NCBI GenBank assembly: GCA_965199975.1
Contig: OZ241340.1
Location: 1,612,001 to 1,676,000 of the forward strand
Source of the DNA: JASLDZ01 sp965199975
GTDB lineage: Bacteria; Pseudomonadota; Alphaproteobacteria; Caulobacterales; Caulobacteraceae
DNA: 64,000 bases
Direction: 5' to 3'
Below are positions 32,319 to 41,046 of this stretch, one piece after another. Under the pieces are notes generated by a model. It made no database searches. It was not told the origin of the DNA and saw only the letters and a list, made by a program, of their open reading frames with translations. The position numbers and the translations under genes were made by a program. The stretch's first letter is position 1. The number at the start of each line of letters is the position of its first letter.

Positions 32319-33074
32319 GTGACCCATCCCGTTCTCGCATTCGACGAGCTCGACTCCACCAACGCCGAGGCGCGCCGCCGCGCCGAGGCGGGGGAGGCGG
32401 GGCCGCTCTGGATCATCGCCCGCGTACAGACTGAAGGCCGCGGGCGGCGCGGGCGCGTTTGGTCGACACAGCCCGGCAACCTCGCCGCCACCCTGCTCAC
32501 CACCACCGAGCGTCCGCCGGCCGATGCGGCGCGCATCGCCTTCGTGGCGGCCCTGGCCACCGCCGACCTCGCCCTCCACTACGTGCCGGACGCGCTCGTG
32601 CGGCTGAAGTGGCCCAACGACCTCCTGATCGCCGGCCGCAAGGCCAGCGGCGTGCTCATCGAGTCGGGCGCGCGCGCCGACGGTCGGCTGTGGCTCGCGG
32701 TCGGCATTGGTGTGAACCTGCGCCATGCGCCGGAGGCGGAGCGGCCCACCACCGCGTTGGCCGACCACCTCGCTCCCGGCGTCGCCCCGCCCGACTTCGA
32801 GCTCGCCGCCTCCCATCTGGCCGACGCCTTCGCGCGCCGCATGGCGCTGTGGGAGAACGACGGCTTCTTAGCGGTCACCCACGCCTGGACCGCGCGGGCC
32901 GCCCACCTGGGCGAGCTTTGCGAAGCGCGCCTGCCCGGCGAAAGCATTAGCGGCGTCGCCGAGGGCCTTGACCCCGACGGCGCCCTGCGCCTGCGTCTGC
33001 CCGACGGCGATCTACGCCGCATCACCGCCGGCGACGTCTTCCCGCTCGCGCCGATCCGAACGCGGGCCGCCTGA
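32319..33074 (+). CDS. birA: biotin--[acetyl-CoA-carboxylase] ligase
   Basis: 251 residues, group I (no DNA-binding domain). The biotinyl-AMP loop GRGRRGRVW (family GRGRRGR), KWPNDLLI and KASGVLIE are canonical, with the small SH3-like C-terminal domain at about 200-251. It attaches biotin to carboxylase carrier subunits, including the partner of PccB. Lacking a helix-turn-helix, it cannot repress a biotin operon. GTG start; the stop overlaps coaX. Confidence 0.95.
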   Translation: MTHPVLAFDELDSTNAEARRRAEAGEAGPLWIIARVQTEGRGRRGRVWSTQPGNLAATLLTTTERPPADAARIAFVAALATADLALHYVPDALVRLKWPNDLLIAGRKASGVLIESGARADGRLWLAVGIGVNLRHAPEAERPTTALADHLAPGVAPPDFELAASHLADAFARRMALWENDGFLAVTHAWTARAAHLGELCEARLPGESISGVAEGLDPDGALRLRLPDGDLRRITAGDVFPLAPIRTRAA

Positions 33075-33859
33075 TGCTCTTGGCGATCGAGCAGGGCAAC
33101 ACCAACACGCTGTTCGCCGTGCATGACGGCGCGGAGTGGATCGCCCGCTGGCGCGCGGCCACAGAGAGCACCCGCACCGCCGACGAGTATGCCGTGTGGC
33201 TCTCGCAGCTGCTGTCCATGAGCGGCCTGCAGCTCGGCGCGATCACGGGCTGCATCGTCTCGAGCGTGGTGCCGCAGTCGATCTTCAACCTGCGCAACCT
33301 CAGCCGCCGTTATCTGCGCGTGGAGCCGCTGATCGTCGGCGAGAACGCCGAGCTCGCCATTCCGGTGCGCATCGACAAGCCCAGCGAGGCGGGGGCCGAC
33401 CGCCTGGTCAACGCCATCGGCGCGCACGTGGCCTATCCGGGCGACCTCCTCGTCGTCGACAGCGGCACCGCCACCACCTTCGACGTGGTCGCCGCCGACG
33501 GCGGCTTCGAGGGCGGCGTCATCGCGCCGGGCGTCAACCTCTCCATGCAGGCCCTGCATGAGGCGGCGGCGCGCCTGCCGCGCATCGCCATCCAGCGCCC
33601 CGCGCACGGCCGCACCATCGGCCGCGGCACGGTCGAAGCCATGCAGTCCGGCGTGTTCTGGGGCTATATCGGGCTGATCGAGGGGCTGATCGGCCGCATC
33701 CGCGCCGAGTGGGGCCGCCCCATGACGGTGATCGGCACCGGCGGCGTGGCTTCGCTGTTCGAAGGGGCCACCGAGGCGATCGATCGCTTCGACCCGGACC
33801 TCACCTTGCGCGGCCTGCTCGAAATTCACCGCCGCAACCCCCATCTGCCGGGCGAATGA
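33074..33859 (+). CDS. coaX: type III pantothenate kinase
   Basis: 261 residues, ASKHA-fold kinase making 4'-phosphopantothenate, first step of CoA synthesis. Recognised by AGADRLVNAIGA, VVDSGTATTFDVV, GGVIAPGVNLSMQAL and IGTGG. The N-terminal phosphate motif reads IEQGNTNTLF, with Glu in the position of the usual Asp (DxGNT). My memory is that Caulobacter CoaX has the same change, so this is likely a clade trait and not a lesion. Both ends overlap neighbours (ATGA), placing it firmly in the birA-RNase J operon. Confidence 0.94.
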   Translation: MLLAIEQGNTNTLFAVHDGAEWIARWRAATESTRTADEYAVWLSQLLSMSGLQLGAITGCIVSSVVPQSIFNLRNLSRRYLRVEPLIVGENAELAIPVRIDKPSEAGADRLVNAIGAHVAYPGDLLVVDSGTATTFDVVAADGGFEGGVIAPGVNLSMQALHEAAARLPRIAIQRPAHGRTIGRGTVEAMQSGVFWGYIGLIEGLIGRIRAEWGRPMTVIGTGGVASLFEGATEAIDRFDPDLTLRGLLEIHRRNPHLPGE

Positions 33860-35538
33860 AAACACATCAGAACGACGAACTCGTCTTCCTGCCGCTGGGC
33901 GGCTCGGGCGAGGTGGGGATGAACTTCAACATGTACGGTTTCGGCCCGCCGCACGCGCGGCGCTGGCTGATCGTCGACATGGGGATCACCTTCGGCGACC
34001 AGACCACGCCGGGGGTGGAGATCATCCTGCCCGACGCGCGCTTCGCCGCCGAGCACGCCGACGCCGTCGAGGGCATCCTCCTCACCCACGCCCACGAGGA
34101 CCACATCGGCGCGGTCGCCTGGCTGTGGCCGCAGATCAAGGCGCCGATCTACGCCACGCCCTTCACCGCCTTCCTGGTGCGCGAAAAGCTGCGCGAGGCC
34201 GGCATCCTCGACCAGGTGAAGATCAACATCGTGCCGGTGGGCGGGCGCGTGCAGCTCGGCCCCTTCGACGTGGAGCTGGTCACCATGACCCACTCCACCG
34301 CCGAGCCCAACGGCCTGGCGATCCGCACGCCGCTGGGGCTCGTGTTCCACACCGGCGACTGGAAGATCGACCCCGACCCGGTGATCGGCGCCTTGACCGA
34401 CGAGGGGGCCATCCGCCGCCTGGGCGACGAGGGCGTGCTCGCCATGGTGTGCGACTCGACCAACATCTTCGTCGACGGCGTGGCGGGCTCGGAAGCCGGC
34501 GTACGCGACGCGCTCTCGAAGGTGATCGCGCCCCTGAAGGGCAAGGTGGCCGTTGGCTGCTTCGCCTCCAACGTGGCGAGAATGGACAGCGTGATCCGCG
34601 CGGCGGAGGCCAACGACCGGCGCGTGTGCCTCTTGGGCCGCTCCATGCACCGCATGTATGCGGCGGCCAAGTCGGTGGGCCTGCTCGTCGACGTGCAGCC
34701 CTTCGTCAGCGACGCCGAGGCCGGCTATTTCCCCGACGACAAGGTGCTCTACCTGTGCACCGGCAGCCAGGGCGAACCGCGCGCGGCGCTCTCGCGCATC
34801 GCCGAGGGCACGCACCACCACGTCAACCTGGGCAAGGGCGACGCGGTGATCTTCTCCTCGCGGGTGATCCCCGGCAACGAGATCCCCATCCGCAACCTGC
34901 AGAACAAGCTGGCCGACCGCGGCGTGCGCCTGCACACCGAGCGCGAGCACCCGGGCATCCACGTCTCCGGCCACCCCTGCCGCGACGAACTCAGCCAGAT
35001 GTACCAATGGGCGCGCCCGCAGATCGCCGTGCCCACCCACGGCGAGCGCCGCCATCTTCTCGAGCACGTCGCCTTCGCCAAGGACCTGCAGACGCCGCAG
35101 GCCATCGCCACGCGCAACGGCGAGATGGTGCGCCTCGCGCCCGGCGGGGCGGAAGTGATCGACGAGGCGCCCTCCGGCCTGATCTACGTCGACGGGGGCG
35201 TGATGACGCCGGCCAACTCAGAGCCCCTGCGCGAGCGCCGCCATACCGCCGCCAACGGCGCCCTGATGGTGGCGGTTACGCTCGACAAGCGCGGCCGTCT
35301 CGCCGCCGACGTCAACGTGCGCGCCATCGGCCTGCCGGGCGACGAGGAGTACCCGCTGGACGATGCGCTCGACGACCTGGCCGACGACGCCGAGGGCGCG
35401 ATCAAGCGCCTCGACGGCGGCGCCCGCGACGACGACCGGCTGGTCGAGCAGGCGGTGGCGCGGGTGCTGAAGAAGTCCGCCCAGCGCATCTGGGAACGGC
35501 GCCCGGTGGTGGAGACGCTGGTGACGCGGCTGAGCTGA
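33856..35538 (+). CDS. rnj: ribonuclease J
   Basis: 560 residues. Metallo-beta-lactamase fold with the metal motif HAHEDHIGA and further His in MTHS, the beta-CASP domain with GSQGEPRAALSRIA, and the metal-binding SGHPCRDE and VPTHGERRHL blocks; a C-terminal dimerisation domain follows. It combines endonuclease and 5'-3' exonuclease activities for rRNA and mRNA processing. Alphaproteobacteria carry RNase J beside RNase E. ATG overlaps the coaX stop. Confidence 0.95.
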   Translation: MKTHQNDELVFLPLGGSGEVGMNFNMYGFGPPHARRWLIVDMGITFGDQTTPGVEIILPDARFAAEHADAVEGILLTHAHEDHIGAVAWLWPQIKAPIYATPFTAFLVREKLREAGILDQVKINIVPVGGRVQLGPFDVELVTMTHSTAEPNGLAIRTPLGLVFHTGDWKIDPDPVIGALTDEGAIRRLGDEGVLAMVCDSTNIFVDGVAGSEAGVRDALSKVIAPLKGKVAVGCFASNVARMDSVIRAAEANDRRVCLLGRSMHRMYAAAKSVGLLVDVQPFVSDAEAGYFPDDKVLYLCTGSQGEPRAALSRIAEGTHHHVNLGKGDAVIFSSRVIPGNEIPIRNLQNKLADRGVRLHTEREHPGIHVSGHPCRDELSQMYQWARPQIAVPTHGERRHLLEHVAFAKDLQTPQAIATRNGEMVRLAPGGAEVIDEAPSGLIYVDGGVMTPANSEPLRERRHTAANGALMVAVTLDKRGRLAADVNVRAIGLPGDEEYPLDDALDDLADDAEGAIKRLDGGARDDDRLVEQAVARVLKKSAQRIWERRPVVETLVTRLS

Positions 35539-35651
35539 CGGGGCGGGCGGCTTGGTGGCGGTCGCCGCCGTTGCTGCTTGCGGGATTGGCGACGCGTTCG
35601 TGGCGGGAGGCTGGGTCCCGGCTTCTGCCGCGAAGGTCGGAGGAGGCGGAA

Positions 35652-36074
35652 ATGCTAGGTAAACTCAATCACGTAGGCGTGGCGGTTCCCACCGTAGAGG
35701 AGGGGCAGGCGCTCTACCGCGACCTGTTCGGCGCCACGCGCATCAGCGACAAGCGGGCCCTTCCCGAGCAGGGGGTGTGGGTGAGCTTCGTTTCGCTGCC
35801 CAACGCCGAAATCGAGCTGATCGCTCCGCTGGACGACACGAGCCCTGTAGCCGCTTTCCTCGCCAAGAATCCCAAGGGCGGCCAGCACCACGTCTGCTTC
35901 GAGGTCGACGACATCGTGGCCACCCGTGACGAACTCGTCTCCCGCGGCGCTCATGTGATCGGCTCGGGCGAGCCGCGCATCGGCGCGCACGGCGAACCGG
36001 TGCTGTTCCTGCATCCCAAGACGACCGGCGGCGTTCTGGTAGAGCTCATGCAGGCTCCCCGCGCGGCGCACTAG
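35652..36074 (+). CDS. mce: methylmalonyl-CoA epimerase
   Basis: 140 residues, vicinal-oxygen-chelate fold. Metal ligands fit His in LNHVGVAV, His in QHHVCFEVDD and Glu in VELMQAP; FLHPKTTGGVLVEL is diagnostic. Interconverts (S)- and (R)-methylmalonyl-CoA after PccAB, feeding the mutase. AGGAGG lies 5 bases before ATG. The 113-base gap after RNase J has no gene; the RNase J-epimerase order is frequent in this clade. Confidence 0.95.
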   Translation: MLGKLNHVGVAVPTVEEGQALYRDLFGATRISDKRALPEQGVWVSFVSLPNAEIELIAPLDDTSPVAAFLAKNPKGGQHHVCFEVDDIVATRDELVSRGAHVIGSGEPRIGAHGEPVLFLHPKTTGGVLVELMQAPRAAH

Positions 36075-36122
36075 CCGGCGGTGGGACCGAATATCAAGCC
36101 TTGCCAACCGGAGGACCCACCC

Positions 36123-37196
36123 ATGGCCGCCACGCCTGACAATCCCATCGGCCTCGACGGCTTCGAGTTCGTCGAGTTCACCTCGCCGGATCCGAAGAAG
36201 ATGGCGCACCTTCTGGAGCAGCTGGGTTTCGTGGCGGCGCACACCCATCCCTCCAGGCCCGCCACCCGCTACAAGCAGGGCGACATCAGCCTGATCGTCA
36301 ACCAGAGTGAGACGGGCCAGGCAGCCGAGTTCCGCGCCGCCCACGGCCCCTCCGCCAACGGAATGGCCTTCCGGGTCGACGACGCCAAGGCCGCCTTCGA
36401 CATGGCCACCCGCCGTGGCGCCAAGGCGGCCGAGCCGGGCGAGGGCCTCCTTGGTGACGGCTCGTACGCACTGCAGGGCATAGGCGGATCGCTCCTCTAC
36501 CTCGTGGACACCTTCGGCGACCGTGGCAGCCTCTACGCCGGGTGGACGCCCGTGCCGGGGGCGGCGGAAGCCGAGGCGCGCGAGAATGTGGGCCTGAAGA
36601 TGCTCGATCACCTGACCCATAATGTGCGGCGTGGCCAGATGCGCACTTGGAGTTCGTTCTACAATCAAGTGTTCGGCTTCGAGGAACAGAAGTACTTTGA
36701 TATCAAGGGCAAGCAAACCGCGCTGTTCAGCCAGGCAATGATTGCGCCCGACCGTGCGATCCGCATCCCGCTTAACGAAAGTCAGGACGAACACTCACAG
36801 ATCGAGGAGTTCATTCGCGAGTACAATGGCGAGGGTATCCAGCATCTGGCGCTGACTACGGATGATATATTCGGCACCATCGAGCGGTTGCGCGAGCGCG
36901 GCGTGGCTTTGCAGGACACCATCGAGACGTACTACGAGCTGGTCGACCAACGCGTGCCCGGCCATGGCGAGGATCTCGAGCGGATGCGCAAGAACCGCAT
37001 TCTCATCGATGGAAATAACGAGGAAGGCATGTTGTTGCAGATCTTCACCGAAAATCTGTTTGGCCCGATCTTCTTCGAAGTGATCCAGCGCAAGGGCAAT
37101 GCGGGCTTCGGCGCCGGCAACTTCCAGGCCTTGTTCGAGTCGATCGAGCTCGACCAGCAACGCCGCGGCGTGCTGCCCGTCGCCGAGCCGGCGTGA
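36123..37196 (+). CDS. hppD: 4-hydroxyphenylpyruvate dioxygenase
   Basis: 357 residues. The Fe(II) ligands are His163 (DHLTHNV), His241 (IQHLALTTDD) and Glu319 (FFEVIQRKG), matching the bacterial enzyme. It converts 4-hydroxyphenylpyruvate to homogentisate in tyrosine catabolism; hmgA is not in the window. GGAGGA lies 8 bases before ATG. Codon use in the C-terminal half (about 36600-37080) is noticeably AT-richer, with AAT, GAT and an ATA, than in the N half. The stop overlaps the next small gene. Confidence 0.96.
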   Translation: MAATPDNPIGLDGFEFVEFTSPDPKKMAHLLEQLGFVAAHTHPSRPATRYKQGDISLIVNQSETGQAAEFRAAHGPSANGMAFRVDDAKAAFDMATRRGAKAAEPGEGLLGDGSYALQGIGGSLLYLVDTFGDRGSLYAGWTPVPGAAEAEARENVGLKMLDHLTHNVRRGQMRTWSSFYNQVFGFEEQKYFDIKGKQTALFSQAMIAPDRAIRIPLNESQDEHSQIEEFIREYNGEGIQHLALTTDDIFGTIERLRERGVALQDTIETYYELVDQRVPGHGEDLERMRKNRILIDGNNEEGMLLQIFTENLFGPIFFEVIQRKGNAGFGAGNFQALFESIELDQQRRGVLPVAEPA

Positions 37197-37477
37197 GCGC
37201 GGAGGCCGCTGCGGCGGCCGACCCCGACCTGCAGGCCATGGCCGATGATGAGCTGAAGCGGGCCCTCACCCTTAGCTGGCGCGACCTCTCCAAGATCACC
37301 CCGTGGGGCGACAGCTTCGAGGGGCTATCCCCCGCGGGACGCCAGGTGTGGGTGGAGCGCGGTTACTTGTGGGCCGACCAGGCCGGAGGGGATGTGCTGT
37401 GCGAGGTGACGGTGTTCGTGAACGAGCCGTTGCGCGACCGGGGAGCCTTCGCGCGGGCGCGCGTCGCCGGGCCCTGA
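37193..37477 (+). CDS. conserved hypothetical protein coupled to hppD
   Basis: 94 residues, GTG start overlapping the hppD stop. The Ala-rich N-terminus is probably disordered; the core SWRDLSKITPWGDSFEGLSP and AGRQVWVERGYLWADQAGG resemble an unnamed alphaproteobacterial family I have seen with WGDTFEG and VERRYLW motifs (memory only). No Cys cluster, membrane helix or signal. Two Trp and the acidic/aromatic pattern suggest a small beta-fold. Translational coupling suggests production with HppD, but a role in tyrosine degradation is not established. Confidence 0.65.
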   Translation: MSAEAAAAADPDLQAMADDELKRALTLSWRDLSKITPWGDSFEGLSPAGRQVWVERGYLWADQAGGDVLCEVTVFVNEPLRDRGAFARARVAGP

Positions 37478-37619
37478 ACCTCACACAGGCCCAGGCGTTC
37501 GAGCGGTTCAACGTACGGCTGCGACGGTGGCGCATGTCGTTGCATTATCGGCCGAGAGCCCCACTTCGTGCGAGCGGGGCGGCGGGTTGCGGGCGATCGC
37601 CTCCTAGGGAGCGGGCATC

Positions 37620-38876
37620 ATGAGAGGCGACGGAGAAGGTGCTGGCGCGCACGTGCTCGTCGACGCCGTGTTGCACGCGCGGCGGGCTACGTTGGCGCTG
37701 GCCGCGGCTTTGTCGCCGGAGGACATGATGCTGCAGTCGATGGCCGACTGCAGCCCTTCGAAGTGGCATCTGGCTCACACAACCTGGTTCTTCGAGACCT
37801 TTCTCCTTAAGCCGCACGCCGCCGGCTACCGACCTTTCGACGACCGATTTCCGTTCCTGTACAACTCGTACTACGAGGCGCTGGGGCCTCGCGCCCCCAG
37901 GCAGCAGCGTGGGCTGGTCTCGCGGCCCAGCGCCGACGAGGTGCTGGCCTACCGCGCGCATGTGGATGCGGCCCTGGAGGCGGCTTTCGCCCGTTGCAGT
38001 TTTGATCGCGTGCTCGATCCGCTGTTCGCGCTGGGTCGCGCGCATGAGGAGCAGCATCAGGAGCTGCTTCTCATGGACATCAAGCATGCCTTCTCGCTGA
38101 ACCCGACGCTGCCGGCCTATCAGGCGCCGCGCGGCGATACTGCGGGCGTGGCGCGGCCGCAGGGCTGGGCGCGCTTCGACGAGGGTCTGCACGAGATCGG
38201 GTTCAGCGGCGAGACCTTCGCCTTCGACAACGAAGGCCCCGCCCACCGCGTGTGGCTGAACCGCTTCGAGCTGGCCGACCGCCTGGTCACCGCTGGTGAA
38301 TGGCGCGCCTTCATGGCCGACGGTGGTTACGAACAGCCGCGCTTTTGGCTTTCCGACGGGTGGGCGGCGGTGCAGAGTGAGGGCTGGCGCGCGCCCCTCT
38401 ACTGGTCCGACGACGGCGAGCGCGTCTTCACCCTCGACGGCGAGCGCGAGGTCGATCCGGCCGAGCCCGTCTGCCACGTCAGCTTCTACGAGGCCGACGC
38501 CTACGCCGCCTGGGCCAGTTCGCGGCTGCCCACGGAGGCGGAGTGGGAAGCTGCGTCGGCGAAGGCCGTCGCACCCGGCGCCTTTATGGAGGACCGTCGC
38601 CTGCATCCGGCGACGGCGGCTTCCGGCGAGGGGATCGCGCAGATGTTTGGCGACGTGTGGGAGTGGACGCGCTCGGCCTACGAACCCTATCCCGGCTTCA
38701 AGACCGCGGAAGGCGCGGTGGGCGAGTACAACGGCAAGTTCATGTCAGGCCAGCAGGTGTTGCGCGGCGGCTGCGCGTTGACGGCGCGCGACCATGTGCG
38801 CGCCAGCTACCGCAACTTCTTCCCGCCGGCCGCCCGGTGGGCCATGTCCGGCGTACGATTGGCGCGTGACGCATGA
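37620..38876 (+). CDS. egtB: ergothioneine biosynthesis sulfoxide synthase EgtB
   Basis: 418 residues. N-terminal DinB-like domain with the iron ligands His53 (WHLAHTTWFFE) and His142/His146 (HEEQHQE), joined to a C-terminal formylglycine-generating-enzyme-like domain (RLPTEAEWEAA, GDVWEWTRSAY, LRGGCALT). It joins hercynine to a thiol (cysteine or gamma-glutamylcysteine) with O2. No EgtA or EgtC lies nearby; GshA at 55803 could supply gamma-glutamylcysteine, or the enzyme may use cysteine. Stop overlaps egtD ATG. Confidence 0.94.
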   Translation: MRGDGEGAGAHVLVDAVLHARRATLALAAALSPEDMMLQSMADCSPSKWHLAHTTWFFETFLLKPHAAGYRPFDDRFPFLYNSYYEALGPRAPRQQRGLVSRPSADEVLAYRAHVDAALEAAFARCSFDRVLDPLFALGRAHEEQHQELLLMDIKHAFSLNPTLPAYQAPRGDTAGVARPQGWARFDEGLHEIGFSGETFAFDNEGPAHRVWLNRFELADRLVTAGEWRAFMADGGYEQPRFWLSDGWAAVQSEGWRAPLYWSDDGERVFTLDGEREVDPAEPVCHVSFYEADAYAAWASSRLPTEAEWEAASAKAVAPGAFMEDRRLHPATAASGEGIAQMFGDVWEWTRSAYEPYPGFKTAEGAVGEYNGKFMSGQQVLRGGCALTARDHVRASYRNFFPPAARWAMSGVRLARDA

Positions 38877-39820
38877 AGGCTCGTGTCGTCGACCTGGCGC
38901 CCATCCAGGAAAGCTTCGCCGAGGCGCTGGTCCGAGGTCTTTCGCAGCCGCACAAGGCGGTCCCGCCGCGCTTCCTCTATGACGCGCAGGGCTCCGAGTT
39001 GTTTGAGGCGATCACCCGCCTGCCGGAGTATTATCCCACTCGCGCCGAGCTGGAGATCCTCGACCGCCACGCCGACGAGATGGGCGAGGCGGTCGGCCCG
39101 GGGGCGGTCCTGATCGAATTCGGCGCCGGCTCCGCGAGCAAGGCGCAGACGCTGCTGGCGGGGCTGGAGGCGCCCGTAGCCTACGCCCCCATCGACGTTT
39201 CGATGAGCGCACTCACCGCCTCGGCCGACGAGATCGCCGCCGCCCGTCCCGAGCTGCCGGTGGTGGCGGTGTGCGCCGACTACGGCCAGCCGTTCGATCT
39301 GCCGCCCCTGGCGCAGGGTCGCGGCCTGGGCTTCTTCCCGGGCTCGACCATCGGCAACCTGTCGCGCGACGAAGCTCGCGCCTTTCTGGAGATGTGGGCG
39401 CCGAAGCTGGGCGAAGGCGGCGCCATGCTGGTGGGTGTGGACCTCAGGAAACCCGCCGGCATCGTCGTGCCCGCCTACGACGACTCGCAGGGGATCACCG
39501 CACGCTTCAGCCTTAACGTGCTGGCCCGCGCCAATCGCGAACTCGCGGCCGACTTCGATCTCTCAGGCTTCGCCCACCGGGTCGACTACGACGAGGCTTC
39601 GGGCCGCGTGGCCATTCATCTGGAGAGCCTGCGCGAGCAGGAGGCGCACGCCGCCGGCCACCGGTTCACCTTCGAGACGGGCGAGCGCATCCACGTCGAG
39701 GATAGCTGGAAGTATGCGCCCGACGACTTCCGCGCCCTGGCGCAGAGCGCCGGCTACCGTCCCGCCCGCATGTGGACAGACGATGCGGAGCGCTTCAGCG
39801 TCCACCTGCTGGAGCTGTGA
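38873..39820 (+). CDS. egtD: L-histidine N-alpha-methyltransferase EgtD
   Basis: 315 residues, SAM-dependent methyltransferase that makes hercynine, the substrate of EgtB. Diagnostic: PPRFLYDAQGSELFEAIT, LPEYYPTRAELEIL, the SAM loop IEFGAGSASK, and FFPGSTIGNLSRDEA. Canonical length. Coupled to egtB by ATGA overlap. The final C-S lyase (EgtE) is not in the window. Confidence 0.96.
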   Translation: MKARVVDLAPIQESFAEALVRGLSQPHKAVPPRFLYDAQGSELFEAITRLPEYYPTRAELEILDRHADEMGEAVGPGAVLIEFGAGSASKAQTLLAGLEAPVAYAPIDVSMSALTASADEIAAARPELPVVAVCADYGQPFDLPPLAQGRGLGFFPGSTIGNLSRDEARAFLEMWAPKLGEGGAMLVGVDLRKPAGIVVPAYDDSQGITARFSLNVLARANRELAADFDLSGFAHRVDYDEASGRVAIHLESLREQEAHAAGHRFTFETGERIHVEDSWKYAPDDFRALAQSAGYRPARMWTDDAERFSVHLLEL

Positions 39821-39830
39821 CGCGCGACTG

Positions 39831-39861
39831 GCTGAAGGCCACGCGCAGGAAGCCTTCCAGC
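39831..39861. terminator. possible bidirectional hairpin between egtD and fliP
   Basis: GCTGAAGGC (39831-39839) pairs with GCCTTCCAGC (39852-39861) with one bulged base. It lies between convergent genes, where a shared terminator is expected, but T-runs are absent on both sides. Confidence 0.3.
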
Positions 39862-39940
39862 GCCGTCGGCGAGGCGTAGCCGGCGGCCCGAGGGTGTGAT
39901 GCGCGCGACGGCGCGCCGGGATGCGCGATTTCGCGAGGCG

Positions 39941-40732
39941 CTAATGCGCCGCGTGTTGGAAGCTCTCCACCAGGCTTCCGGCCACCAGGCGCCAGCCGTC
40001 GACCAGCACGAAGAAGATCAGCTTGAAGGGCAAGCTGATCGAGACCGGGGGCAGCATCATCATGCCCAGGCTCATCAGCACGCTGGCCACGACGAGGTCG
40101 ATGACCAGAAAGGGCACGAAGATCAAAAAGCCGATCTGGAAGGCGCGCTTCAGCTCGGAGATCATGTAGGCAGGCGTCACCACCTGCAGCGGCGTGTCCA
40201 TCGCCGTCTTCGGCCGTGGCGTCTTGGCCAGGCGCATGAACAGCGCCAGGTCGTCGCGCTGCACCTGGCCCAGCATGAAGGCCTTCACCGGCTGCGAGGC
40301 CGCGCCGAACGCCTGCGGCAGCTCCATCTGGTGGTTGAGCAGCGGCTTGATGCCTGCGTTGTAGCTCTGGGTGAAGGTCGGCCCCATGACGATGGCGGTG
40401 AGGAACAGCGCCAGGCTGACGATCACCGAGTTGGGCGGGCTCTGCTGCAGGCCGAGCGCGGTGCGGAGCAAGCTGAGCACCACCACGATGCGCACGAAGC
40501 TCGTGGTCATCATGACGATCGAGGGGGCCAGACTCAGCACGGTGAGCAGCGCCACCAGCTGCACAACGCGGTCGGTCAGCCCGCCGCCGTTGCCGAGGTC
40601 GAGGTTGATGGCCTGCGCCAGCGCCAGGCCGGGCACGGCCAGCGTCGCCAGCGTGGCGAACAGCGAGATCACCGCGGCGTGGCGCAGTTCGGCGCCGGAG
40701 AGGCCCGTCAGCCGGTCGAGGTGCCTACGCAT
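39941..40732 (-). CDS. fliP: flagellar type III export protein FliP
   Basis: 263 residues. An N-terminal cleavable signal (LATLAVPGLALA|QAIN) precedes the export-gate core: LSLAPSIVMMTTSFVRIVVV, LRTALGLQQSPPNSVIV and LFLTAIVMGPTF are diagnostic, and the C-terminal SLGMMMLPPVSISLPFKL follows. FliP forms the pentameric base of the export gate with FliQ and FliR, which are not in this window. It overlaps fliO by 8 bases. The possible start ATG at 40732 gives a long N-region; a shorter start at 40663 (GTG/CTG region) cannot be excluded. Confidence 0.94.
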   Translation of the reverse strand: MRRHLDRLTGLSGAELRHAAVISLFATLATLAVPGLALAQAINLDLGNGGGLTDRVVQLVALLTVLSLAPSIVMMTTSFVRIVVVLSLLRTALGLQQSPPNSVIVSLALFLTAIVMGPTFTQSYNAGIKPLLNHQMELPQAFGAASQPVKAFMLGQVQRDDLALFMRLAKTPRPKTAMDTPLQVVTPAYMISELKRAFQIGFLIFVPFLVIDLVVASVLMSLGMMMLPPVSISLPFKLIFFVLVDGWRLVAGSLVESFQHAAH

Positions 40733-41003
40733 CGCCGCTGCGCTCCACGTCGTAGAGCCGCCCGTCGCCCAGGAGCACCAGCCGCTCGCGGGCGTCGACG
40801 CGCACGAGCAGCAGGCGCTGCGTTGGGCTCAAGCCGAGGCTCTCCACCACCTGGAGCCGGCGCTGCGCCGGGGCGCGCGCCGCCATGCCGGCCGCGAACA
40901 GCCCGGCCGGACCCCACTTGCGGCCCGCCCAAGCGGCAAGGCCCACGAGTCCAAGGGTGACGGCCAGCGCGAAGACCGCGCGGAGGAGGCTGGGCCAGTC
41001 CAT
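40725..41003 (-). CDS. fliO: flagellar biosynthesis protein FliO
   Basis: 92 residues: one N-terminal membrane helix (AVFALAVTLGLVGLAAWAG, about 9-27) followed by a small cytosolic domain with RRLQVVESLGLSPTQRLLLV, VDARERLVLL and GDGRLYDVE, the typical FliO pattern. FliO helps assemble the FliP ring. It is short but normal for Caulobacterales. Divergent from flgB with the CtrA-like box between. Confidence 0.9.
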   Translation of the reverse strand: MDWPSLLRAVFALAVTLGLVGLAAWAGRKWGPAGLFAAGMAARAPAQRRLQVVESLGLSPTQRLLLVRVDARERLVLLGDGRLYDVERSGDA

Positions 41004-41030
41004 GACGCGTCCCGTTCTGGGGCGGGCCGC

Positions 41031-41046
41031 CTAACGCGGCGTTAAC
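41031..41046. promoter_or_regulatory. putative CtrA-binding site
   Basis: CTAA (41031-41034), 7 bases, TTAAC (41042-41046): the TTAA-N7-TTAAC CtrA site with one mismatch in the first half. It lies in the middle of the 86-base gap between divergent fliO and flgB. CtrA controls early flagellar genes in Caulobacter, so one site could serve both operons. Confidence 0.55.

Noticed and set aside
37620..38876. Formylglycine-generating enzyme
   Set aside because: The N-terminal DinB-like iron site and adjacency to egtD identify EgtB.
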